A stretch of DNA of 64,000 nt from Paracoccaceae bacterium (GTDB lineage: Bacteria > Pseudomonadota > Alphaproteobacteria > Rhodobacterales > Rhodobacteraceae), in assembly GCA_947371955.1 (NCBI GenBank), contig CANBRQ010000004.1:1-64000 (forward strand). The letters run 5' to 3'. Shown here one piece after another: positions 39,520 through 48,299 of this stretch. The notes beneath the pieces are model-generated. The model ran no database searches, was not told where the DNA came from, and saw only the letters and a program-made list of their open reading frames with translations. The position numbers and the translations under genes are program-made. How positions within the stretch are numbered: position 1 is the first letter of the stretch; each line of letters begins with the position of its first letter.

Positions 39520-42500
39520 ATGGGTGACGGGGCCGTTTTGACCAAAGCTCCCAGCTACAAGGCGTTGGAACCAGCGGTCCTTTCGGCAAATGAAACCTTG
39601 GATTGGCAACGGGTGACAACCCTGCTGGCTTGCGTTCACGAGCATCCACAGCAGGCTTGGCCTTTAGCCGCTTACTTGCATCTGGCAACTGCCCTGCAAC
39701 ACTTGGGGCGGCTGGACGAGGCGGACGGCATCTACGGCAAGCTGTGTGACCAGTGGTCCGATCGGTTGGCAGGTTGGTGGGGCCGCATCTCTGTTGCCAA
39801 AGCACGGGCGGATTGGCCCGCGGTTGCCCAAGGCTGGCGGGAGTTTATCGCTCGTTTTCCCGATCAGGAAGTTGTGGGATGGCGGCTTGGCCTTATCGGG
39901 GCCTTGCGGCGACAAGGCGATCTGGCGGCGGCCAGACAAGCCGCTGCCGCGCTGCGGGACCGCTGGCCTAACGAACCGGCCGGCTGGCAACTCTGCGCCG
40001 AAATTGCTGTAGATCTTGAAACCGCCGCGCGGAATTGGCAAGCGTGCTTCGATCGGTTTCCTGACCTGCAAATACCGATCTGGTGGTCACGCTTTGCCCA
40101 GGTCTTGCACAAACTGGGCCGCGCGGCCGACGCCGCAGAAGCCTGCGCCACCTTGCGCACTCGTTGGCCCGACGACCCCTCCGGCTGGCGCCTTGCCGCC
40201 CAATTCTTAAGTGATGCACAAGATTGGCCGGGCGCGGCCCAAGCTTGGGCGGATTGTATCGAACGGTTTCCTGAACTTCACACCGTCTCGTGGTGGTTGG
40301 CGCTTGCACTTGCGCAAAGCCGATTGGAACAGGTCGACGCCTTGGCGCAAACGAGAGCCGCAATCCGGACGCGGTGGCCTGATCATCCATCGACTTGGTT
40401 TGAATTGGCCCTTGCCAGCAGTAGAAAAGGCAACTGGCCCGAAGCGGCCCGTCAATGGGATAATTGCCTCAAGCGGTTTGATTTGCACAAGGATGCGCTT
40501 TTTCTGACAAGATACAGCAATGCGTTGATCCGGGCAGGACGGATGCCAGAGGCGGCGATCTGGATCGCCAAATTACGGGCACTGGACCAGAAGAACAAAG
40601 ACTGGCTTGTGCTTCGGCTGGAATTGTTGATCGCTGAGGGAGACGCGCGAGGTGCGCTACGCGAGTTGCAGGACCTGTCTGGCCATCCCGCTTTTTTCGA
40701 TGCATTTCCGGCGTCGAAAATGGCGACAGTTGTCTTCAACGCGGGTGTGGAACGCGACGCTGCGCTGTCTGTGCTTGCACCGTGGATTGGGGAGACGGAG
40801 GCCGAGCGTCAGATCGCGGCATCCTATGATCTGGAAGCACCTAGTGTGGATCGCCTTGCAGCACCGGACCGACAGGGGCGGCGCATCCCCGCTCGTGTCG
40901 ACACGGCTTTGGAGATGCGTCGCCGGCTTCGGTCGTTGGCCCGCGAAAGGACCTGTGCCCGTTTTGATGCGGTGGTCCTCTCTGCGCTGATGATGTTTGA
41001 CCGGACCAATCTGACACGACTCTTGCAATTGGCCTGCCGTCGGTTCCCGGCGTCCCGGTCGCGCATCCTGCTGGAAACAACGTTGAACTGCAGGACCATC
41101 GCGGCGAGCGAGCCCGATCAGGTTTTCGCCCAACGCTGGCGAAACATCTTGCCGCAACCTGAGATTTCCATTGCTGGTCAACTGGCAGGGCGACCTTGGC
41201 GGCGACTGGTCTGCGCCGTGATGGTGTGCGACGAAGACGAACTCTTGCCGCTTTTCATGGACCACTACTGCAAGCTTGGGGTGGAAAGCTTCATCATTAT
41301 CAACAACGGCTCCGCCCGACACCCATCCGAAGTGCTGACCGGTTGCGATGCAGAGATCACCTATGTCGAGGCACCGTTCTCGTTCCGGGCTGCGCGGCAT
41401 GGCATGGCTTGGATCAATGAGATCCTGGAGCTTGGCCTGTGTGACTGGCTGCTGTTCGCAGACTCGGACGAGTTGCTGGTATATCCTGGCGAAGACGAGG
41501 TCAAACTGCCGCAATTGCTGGATCATTTCGATCGTCGCGGTGAAACGGCCATGACGGCTCTAATGGTCGATGTCTTTGATCCCGGCATGGTTCAAGACGG
41601 GACAGTTTCAAGCAATCCTGAAGATCACACCCTCTTCTCGGCCAACCACAACAGGAACGGCGGCGTCTTTTCGCGTTGGCAACGCAGGCATGACGGCTAT
41701 CCGGCACCGGGCATCGTCAGCCATGACCCGAACAAGACGCCGCTGGTCAAGGGCTCGGCCGGGTTGCGATACACCAACAATCACTATGTCACCTCTTGCA
41801 CGCCTGCGGAAACCTCGGGGGTTTTTCGTCATCTGAAGCTGTTGCGCGACCGTGAGTTGATCAACAAAACGATGGCTGAGGTGATGGATCATCCCAGAGT
41901 GCGCGGGCGCGGGGTTACGTGTGTCGGCCGCCATGTGGACCTGGCAGGTATTGGCAACGAAAGCATCTTCGAACGTAGCACCCTCGCTGAGTTTTCGATG
42001 AAGCGTTTGCTGAGACTTGGCTATTGTCTGGCTGATGCGGACTGGCGAGAAGGGCTCCCGGCGCCATTGCCCGCCGACCGCCGGACCCCTGCCGCCCGTT
42101 TGCGGCACGACATGTCGATACGGTTTGTCCCAGAGCTGGTCAATTTTCCCTTGATGAATGAACCCCTGCCGGACGTTCTGATAGCGCTGGAGTATCTGTC
42201 AAAAGTTGGGAACAGAGATGTTTTCCGGCGTTTACTGACAGCCCAGCTTGAACGGATCGGGCTGCAAGAGGTGGCCCGGGCCATGGTTTTGTTCTCGGCG
42301 GCAATCTGGGGTCGACGGAAAGCGGTTGACCGGACGATGGCCGCAACACTTCGCGCCATCGCGAAGGCCGGCGCATCTGTATCCGTGGCAGCCCTTTGTG
42401 AGATTGCCGACGCACTGGCCTTCAAGCCAAATCTTGCCCTCTTGCTGCTGAATGCCGTCAATCAAGCCAATCCGGATGATCCAGAAGTTGCGCGGCGGCG

Positions 42501-43512
42501 GTTGAATTTGTTGGTCATGCAGGGTGACAGGGTTGCAAGCTTCGGCGCTCTGAAAGGCTTCACGCCCAGTCTGGACGATGGGTCCGTCTACAATCATCTG
42601 CACTTGTTGGCTGGTGTCCGCGATTGGGCGCAACACAATGACGTGATGGAAGACCTGCTGAATGCGCCTGACCTGCGGGCAAACCCGATGCAGTTGCTAC
42701 GGATCAATGTTATCCCGGATGTCCCAACGCGTCGGCACTTCCTGCGCAAACTTCTGACATGCGTCGAAAATAGCGTGCAAACTGGCCACTATGCTGCAGT
42801 CTACCTGTCATTGCTCCACCTTTTGGGCGAGAAAACCCGGCTGGCCGACGCTTGCAATGACCTTGCGCCCGGCCTGCCCGCCGGGCCGAGAGAGTACTTC
42901 CGCAGGCTTTTGGCCGCACAGGCCGGTGGGCCGCCAGTGAACCGTATCTGGGGGGTCGGTCTGTCAAAAACTGGCACGACCAGCATGAACGATTACTGTG
43001 TCAGTCTGGGTATGTTGGGTGCGCATTGGGTCAATCCCGTGACGCGCGCGCTTTTGGGCAGTGAGGATGCCGATCTGTTTGACGTTGTCTCTGACACCTC
43101 CATCGTCCATCTGGCCCGCGTCAACGGTGTTCCAGCAGGGCGCCGCATCATTACCACCACACGCGACTTCAACTCTTGGTCAAAGTCGTTTTACAGCCAT
43201 TTTGGCTCAAATCTGTTCGTGCAGCAGCCGGCTACCTTCGACACGATGCGTGATTTGGTTCTAAGCGGAGAGCAATTCCGGTTTGGCCAACAATGGACAT
43301 CGATCCACATTGAACTGTATTTCCGTTTCCGGAATCTGCGGGAGGCATATGATTATCACACTGACTGGACGCAATCTTTCGCAAATGACAACCATCCGCA
43401 TCTGCTTTTGCCGCTAGAAATGCCGGACTCGGAAAAAGCCAGCAAGCTATCGGAATTTGCAGGCCGGCCCAAGGCAGCGAAAGTCTATCCTCACGCGAAC
43501 CAGAGAAAATGA
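39520..43512 (+). CDS. Multidomain TPR-like repeat + glycosyltransferase family 2 + sulfotransferase fusion
   Basis: Trp-rich repeats; middle CAVMVCDEDELLPLFMDHYCKLGVESFIIINNGS...WLLFADSDELLVYPGEDE (GT2 DxD-like); C-terminus NRIWGVGLSKTGTTSMNDYCVSLGMLGAHWV...RRIITTTRDFNSWSKSFYSHFG (PAPS sulfotransferase motifs). Confidence 0.82.
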   Translation: MGDGAVLTKAPSYKALEPAVLSANETLDWQRVTTLLACVHEHPQQAWPLAAYLHLATALQHLGRLDEADGIYGKLCDQWSDRLAGWWGRISVAKARADWPAVAQGWREFIARFPDQEVVGWRLGLIGALRRQGDLAAARQAAAALRDRWPNEPAGWQLCAEIAVDLETAARNWQACFDRFPDLQIPIWWSRFAQVLHKLGRAADAAEACATLRTRWPDDPSGWRLAAQFLSDAQDWPGAAQAWADCIERFPELHTVSWWLALALAQSRLEQVDALAQTRAAIRTRWPDHPSTWFELALASSRKGNWPEAARQWDNCLKRFDLHKDALFLTRYSNALIRAGRMPEAAIWIAKLRALDQKNKDWLVLRLELLIAEGDARGALRELQDLSGHPAFFDAFPASKMATVVFNAGVERDAALSVLAPWIGETEAERQIAASYDLEAPSVDRLAAPDRQGRRIPARVDTALEMRRRLRSLARERTCARFDAVVLSALMMFDRTNLTRLLQLACRRFPASRSRILLETTLNCRTIAASEPDQVFAQRWRNILPQPEISIAGQLAGRPWRRLVCAVMVCDEDELLPLFMDHYCKLGVESFIIINNGSARHPSEVLTGCDAEITYVEAPFSFRAARHGMAWINEILELGLCDWLLFADSDELLVYPGEDEVKLPQLLDHFDRRGETAMTALMVDVFDPGMVQDGTVSSNPEDHTLFSANHNRNGGVFSRWQRRHDGYPAPGIVSHDPNKTPLVKGSAGLRYTNNHYVTSCTPAETSGVFRHLKLLRDRELINKTMAEVMDHPRVRGRGVTCVGRHVDLAGIGNESIFERSTLAEFSMKRLLRLGYCLADADWREGLPAPLPADRRTPAARLRHDMSIRFVPELVNFPLMNEPLPDVLIALEYLSKVGNRDVFRRLLTAQLERIGLQEVARAMVLFSAAIWGRRKAVDRTMAATLRAIAKAGASVSVAALCEIADALAFKPNLALLLLNAVNQANPDDPEVARRRLNLLVMQGDRVASFGALKGFTPSLDDGSVYNHLHLLAGVRDWAQHNDVMEDLLNAPDLRANPMQLLRINVIPDVPTRRHFLRKLLTCVENSVQTGHYAAVYLSLLHLLGEKTRLADACNDLAPGLPAGPREYFRRLLAAQAGGPPVNRIWGVGLSKTGTTSMNDYCVSLGMLGAHWVNPVTRALLGSEDADLFDVVSDTSIVHLARVNGVPAGRRIITTTRDFNSWSKSFYSHFGSNLFVQQPATFDTMRDLVLSGEQFRFGQQWTSIHIELYFRFRNLREAYDYHTDWTQSFANDNHPHLLLPLEMPDSEKASKLSEFAGRPKAAKVYPHANQRK

Positions 43513-43634
43513 GCCGTGGGGTGCCTGATCTGAAAATGACCTGACGCGCCGCGCGCAAGCCGGGTGTGTGTTGCTATAGGTCATCACCACCCATGGAACA
43601 GCGTGGCTCGATTGCGTAACGGAATGTTTGTGGC

Positions 43635-43963
43635 TCATCTTGACCCCACAGGGAGGGGGAAGCGGTCGATGAAGGGCACATCGTCCTCCTCTGCCGCCTG
43701 AGCCCCGACATAGCGGCCCGGGGTCAGGACGTGCCCGTGGGCGCGGATTTCGTCAAGGCTGGCGGATTTGCAGAAGCCGGGGATGTCGGCGTAGCCCTCG
43801 CCCAGACGCCACGCGTGGTAGGTCTCGGCGATCTGGGCCATGTCAGCCTCGATGAACTCTTTCCGGGTGCGGTCGATCATCGCGCCCAGTTTGCGGGCGT
43901 CGATGAAGAGCACCTCGCCGCGCCGGTCGCGCAGCTTCTTGCCCCAAGCGAGGCCGTTGGATT
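43635..43963 (-). pseudogene. C-terminal fragment of type I restriction-modification methyltransferase (HsdM)
   Basis: [96 protein letters not shown]; cut upstream by IS66 end. Confidence 0.8.
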
Positions 43964-45367
43964 GTAACCGTCCGGCCTGACCGCTACCGGTTCCGGCGCT
44001 AGGGCAGCAGGTCATCGACATTGGTGATTTTGCAGTCCGGGATGCGTGGGAGGGTGTCGGCAAGCCATGCGTGGGGGTCGACGGCGTTGACCTTGGCCGT
44101 TTCGATCAGGGTGTAGGCGATGGCTTCAGCCTTGCCGCCAGCTTCGGAGCCGACGAAGAGGTAGTTCTTGCGGCCCAAGGCGATGGCACGCATGCCGCGT
44201 TCGGCGGCGTTGTTGTCGAGTTCCAGGATGCCATGGTCGAGGTATGGGCGCAGGCGCTCCATTCGGGTGAGAGGGTATCGGATTATTCCGGCCAGCGGAG
44301 ATTTTGCCGAGATCGTGGTGAGTTGCTTGGCCAGCCAGACCTTCAGGTCGTCGAAGACCGAGGCGGCGTGGGCTTGTCGAAGTTCGACACGGCGATCCGG
44401 CGGGGAGCCGCGTGCGTCCTTCTCGACGGCATAGAGATGCGCGATCCTGCCGATAGCCCCTTCGGCGATCGGGGAGCCTTGGGACCGATGGATGCCGACG
44501 AACTTGCGCCTGACATGGGCCATGCAGGCGACCTCGCGGATCGCCCCGGTTCGATAGAGGTCTTCGAACCCGGCATAGCCGTCGGCATGCATCCATCCGC
44601 GATAGCGGGCAAGGTGATCCTTCGGGTGCTGGCCCTTGCGGTCGCCGGAGAACCGATACCATGCCGCTGGTGGAGCGTCCCCGCCCCAGGGGCGTTCGTC
44701 GCGGGCATAGGTCCAAAGCCGTGCCGTCTGGGTTTTGCCGGTGCTGGGTGCGAGCATGCTGATGGGTGTGTCATCGGCGAAGATCGCCTCGGCTGACAGA
44801 ACATGTCGACCGATGGCGTCGGCCAAGGGTTCCGGCAGGGCGGTGGTCTTGGCCTGACCAGTCGGTCAGGGTGGACCGGTCGAGGTCGAGCCCCTCGCGG
44901 TCAAAGATCTGGCTCTGGCGATATAGCGGCAAATGATCGGCATACGTGCTGACCAGCACATGGGCGAGAAGGCCCGGCCCCGGGCGACCGCGTTCGATTG
45001 GGCGTGAGGGCAGCGGGGCTTGCACGAAGCGTTCGCAGCAGGCGCAGGTCAGCCGGGGACGGACGATGCGGTTCACGACGAAGCGTCCCGGAGCGTATTC
45101 CAGTTCTTCGGTGACATCCTCCCCGATCCGGCGCAGGCGCCCGCCGCAATCGGCACAGGCATCTGCGGCGGGCTGAGCTCAACCTCCATCCGCGGGATAT
45201 GATCGGGAATCGGGCGGCGCTTGGGTTTGTCCTTCTCCCCGATGTCCGGCAGCTTCATCCGCGCGGTCATCGCCGCGGCGGCTATCTCGCTCGTCTCGAG
45301 GGCCAGTTGCAGTTGCTCGGCGGTCTCGCACGAGGCTCCGTACCGGTGCGCCCGGTGCCCGGCCAAC
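43964..45367 (-). mobile_element. IS66-family element remnant, tnpC with two frameshifts
   Basis: MADAIGRHVLSAEAIFADDTPISMLAPSTGKTQTARLWTYARDERPWGG...[45 protein letters not shown]; upstream parts in other frames (NRIVRPRLTCACCERFVQAPLPSRPIERGRPGPGLLAHVLVS...). End near gtaaccgtccggcc at 43964. Confidence 0.85.
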
Positions 45368-46737
45368 TGAACCGCGCCGGGTTTGCCGGGTGCTGATTGA
45401 TCTTAGTTACGCGGCCATGGCTTCAGTTTCCAGTGCTGCGTAGTGGTTTGCTTCGGCTTCTGCGGGCGGGCTGTTCCCGATGGGCTCGAGGAGGCGGCGG
45501 TTGTTGAACCAGTCGATTCATTCGAGGGTTCCATATTCGACGGCTTCGAAGCTGCGTCACGGACCACGGCGGTGGATGACCTCTGCCTTGAACAGACCGT
45601 TGATCGTCTAGGCAAACGCGTTGTCATAGCTGTCACCAACGCTGCCCTCGGACGGTTCGATGCCTGCCTCGGCCAGCCGCTCGGTGTATTTGTTGGACAG
45701 ATATTGGGCGATCCGCGGTCCGAATGGTGGACAAGGCCCATGCCCTTGGTTGGTCGGCTTTCATGGACCGCCTGTTCGAGGGCATCCAGAACGAACCCGG
45801 CATGAGGTGAGGTGCTGACGCGCCAGCCGACGATCTTGCGGGCATAGGCGTCGATAACGAATGCCACATAGGCGAACCCTTTCCAGGTTGCGACATAGGT
45901 GAAGTCTGAAACCCAAAGCATGTTCGGCGCGGGCACGCGGAACTGGCGGTTCACGCGGTCCAGCGGGCAGGGCAGTTTCTTGTCGGGGACCGTCGTCTTC
46001 TGCGGCTTGCCCCGGATAATGCCCTGGATATTCATGGCATTCATCAGCCTGGCTACGGTGCAGCGCGCCACATCGAAGCCTTCGCGTCGCAACTGCCGCC
46101 AGACCTTGCGGGCGCCGTAGACCTGCCAGTTGGCGTCGAAAACGCGGCTCGGATCTCGGGCCGAAGCGCCTCATCCCACTTGGCACGACCTGACAGCCGC
46201 GCCGGATCGGCACGCTTTGCGAGGTGGTCGTAAAAGCTGGACGGGGCGATCGGCAGAACTTCGCAGATCGGCGTCCTTCAGGGCCAACGATCCACTGGAT
46301 CGTTGGCAGGACCCTTCGGACCCCCGTGCGCATTGCGATGCGCATCGATGAAATCCACCATCACTTCGACCGGCGGTCGAGCTCCGCCATCGCAAAATAC
46401 GCGCTGGCTTTGCGAAGAATCTCGTTCGCCTGGCGCAACTCGCGGTTCTCGCGTTCCAACGCCTTCATGCGCTCGGCCATCTCGCTGGAGACGCCCGCCC
46501 GCTTACCGCTGTCGACCTCGGCCTTCTTGACCCACTCATTCAGGGTGTGCCCCGATCAGCCGATCTGCGCGGAAATCGACATGATCGCCTGCCAACGTGA
46601 GCCATGCTGCCCCGCATTGTCGAGGACCAGCCGCACGGAGCGTTCGCGCACTTCCGGGGAAAACTTGTTCGTTGTCTTGCTCATGATGCTCCATCCTACT
46701 CAGGAGTTGGAGCCTTCGGCAAACCCGGAGCGGTTCA
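45368..46737 (-). mobile_element. IS3-family insertion sequence, degenerate (stop in orfA, frameshift in orfB), with terminal inverted repeats
   Basis: OrfB: MRREGFDVARCTVARLMNAMNIQGIIRGKPQKTTVPDKKLPCPLDRVNRQFRVPAPNMLWVSDFTYVATWKGFAYVAFVIDAYARKIVGW...HHSDRGS. OrfA: MSKTTNKFSPEVRERSVRLVLDNAGQHGSRW. Ends TGAACCGCGCCGGGTTTGCC (45368) / TGAACCGCTCCGGGTTTGCC (rc, 46737). Confidence 0.88.
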
Positions 46738-47396
46738 ACAGCCCGCAATAGACCGCCCAGCTTCTTCTCGTCAGTAATTGCTGCCCGTGGCTTTGCCGTC
46801 GGTCGGATCAAGGCAGCTTGCAGCGAAAATGTCGGATCAGTCTCGGCAAGGCCAACAGCGACGGCGTACTTGAAGACGGCCCCGATCTTTGCGCGCAGAC
46901 GTTTGGCCGTCTCATAGTTTCCCTTCGCTTCGATCTTGCGAAGGCAGACCAAGATCATGGGTGCCGTAACCTCAGAAATGGGGCGACTGCCAAAGCTTGC
47001 GATGGCCGTTGCAAGCAACCACTCGGTCATTGCTTGCGTTGCGGGCGCTCTGCCTTCGGCCGCCGCCTTGGCCATAAAGTCCCTCGCCATGGCTTCAAAT
47101 GTATTGCCACGACGGGCACGGTCCTGACGTTGCTGATCTTTTTTCGCTTCTCCAGGATCTTTGCCAGCAGCCAGCAGAGCGCGGGCTTCATCCTTCTTCC
47201 CACGGGCCTGCGCCAGAGTGACTTCCGGATACATGCCGATGGAGAGCAGCTTTTCTTTCCCATCAATCCGGTACTTGAAGTGCCACAGCCTTGATCCAGT
47301 CGGCTTGACCGTCAGGAACAGTCCTTCAAAGTCCGAAACCTTGTAAGGCTTCTCTTTTGGCTTCAGAACACGAATCGCAGCATCGGACAAAGGCAT
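46738..47396 (-). pseudogene. Tyrosine site-specific integrase (P4-like, DUF4102 N-terminus), truncated by IS3
   Basis: MPLSDAAIRVLKPKEKPYKVSDFEGLFLTVKPTGSRLWHFKYRIDGKEKLLSIGMYPEVTLAQARGKKDEARALLAAGKDPGEAKK...; catalytic C-terminus lost, ORF tail is IS3 sequence. Confidence 0.88.
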
Positions 47397-47487
47397 CGTG
47401 GGGGTATCACCTTTTCAGGGTCTACCGGATACCCCCAACAACACCCCCACTTTGGTGGTATCCCACTAGATGATGTTGGATGACGTC

Positions 47488-47553
47488 GGACAAACCAGAT
47501 CACTGGAAACCCTAATATTACAGGGGTTTTCGCATGTCACTTGATCATATCGG
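47488..47553 (+). repeat. Right copy of att-like direct repeat adjacent to tRNA
   Basis: See 33284-33350; lies between integrase start and tRNA 3' end. Confidence 0.6.
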
Positions 47554-47562
47554 ATGTGAAAG

Positions 47563-47639
47563 TGGTGGCGAGGGAGGGACTCGAACCCTCGACCCTGCGA
47601 TTATGAGTCGCATGCTCTAACCAACTGAGCTACCTAGCC
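47563..47639 (-). tRNA. tRNA with CAU anticodon (Met elongator, or Ile2 if lysidinylated)
   Basis: GGCTAGGTAGCTCAGTTGGTTAGAGCATGCGACTCATAATCGCAGGGTCGAGGGTTCGAGTCCCTCCCTCGCCACCA: D, anticodon (CTCATAA loop) and T arms intact, CCA encoded; one acceptor mismatch. Confidence 0.93.
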
Positions 47640-47674
47640 ACTGGGGCGGGAGGTACTGGAGCCGGTCCGGAGCG

Positions 47675-48250
47675 TCAAGGCGAAATCGACAGGGATGTGT
47701 CGCGGCAATGGTCCAGCACCCGGGCGACAAGGTCTGGCAACGGGGCGGCGCTGTCCAGTTCCAGCACCGGACACGGCAAAGTGGCAAGCCAGGCCCGGTG
47801 ACGCGTCAGGTTGCGGCCGGTGAAGGCCGGGTCGGCTTGGTCATAATGAGCGGCCCAGGCCATGAAGGTCTTGAACCCCTCGTGATAGGGACCGCCGGGC
47901 GCTATGGCAGCGGCGCCGTAGCGGTTGGCTTCGCGCAGGCGCAGGCGGGACAGGCGGGTCGCGGGGTCCAGGGTCAGGAAAACGGCAAGGTCCAGTTGCG
48001 GCAGGATCGGCTGGCCCCAACTCATCAAGCTACCCGACAGGACCCAGGCCCGACGCGGCAGGAACATCGCCTGCATCAGGGCAAGACGCTCGGCAGGGGG
48101 GCCGGCTTGGGTATAGGGTGGCTCGGTCGGCTGCCAGTAGTAATCATCCGTGTCGTGGAAGGGCACCGACCATGCGTTCGCCAGCGCCCGGCCAAGGGTC
48201 GAAGTGCCGGTGCCGGAAGCGCCGAGGACATGAATGCGACGGGCAGTCAT
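47675..48250 (-). CDS. Adenylate kinase-like P-loop NTPase
   Basis: MTARRIHVLGASGTGTSTLGRALANAWSVPFHDTDDYYWQPTEPPYTQ (P-loop). Confidence 0.8.
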   Translation of the reverse strand: MTARRIHVLGASGTGTSTLGRALANAWSVPFHDTDDYYWQPTEPPYTQAGPPAERLALMQAMFLPRRAWVLSGSLMSWGQPILPQLDLAVFLTLDPATRLSRLRLREANRYGAAAIAPGGPYHEGFKTFMAWAAHYDQADPAFTGRNLTRHRAWLATLPCPVLELDSAAPLPDLVARVLDHCRDTSLSISP

Positions 48251-48299
48251 CGTGGCAGGATGACAGGGCAGCCAGCGATTTCAAGCCCCCGGTTCCGGG

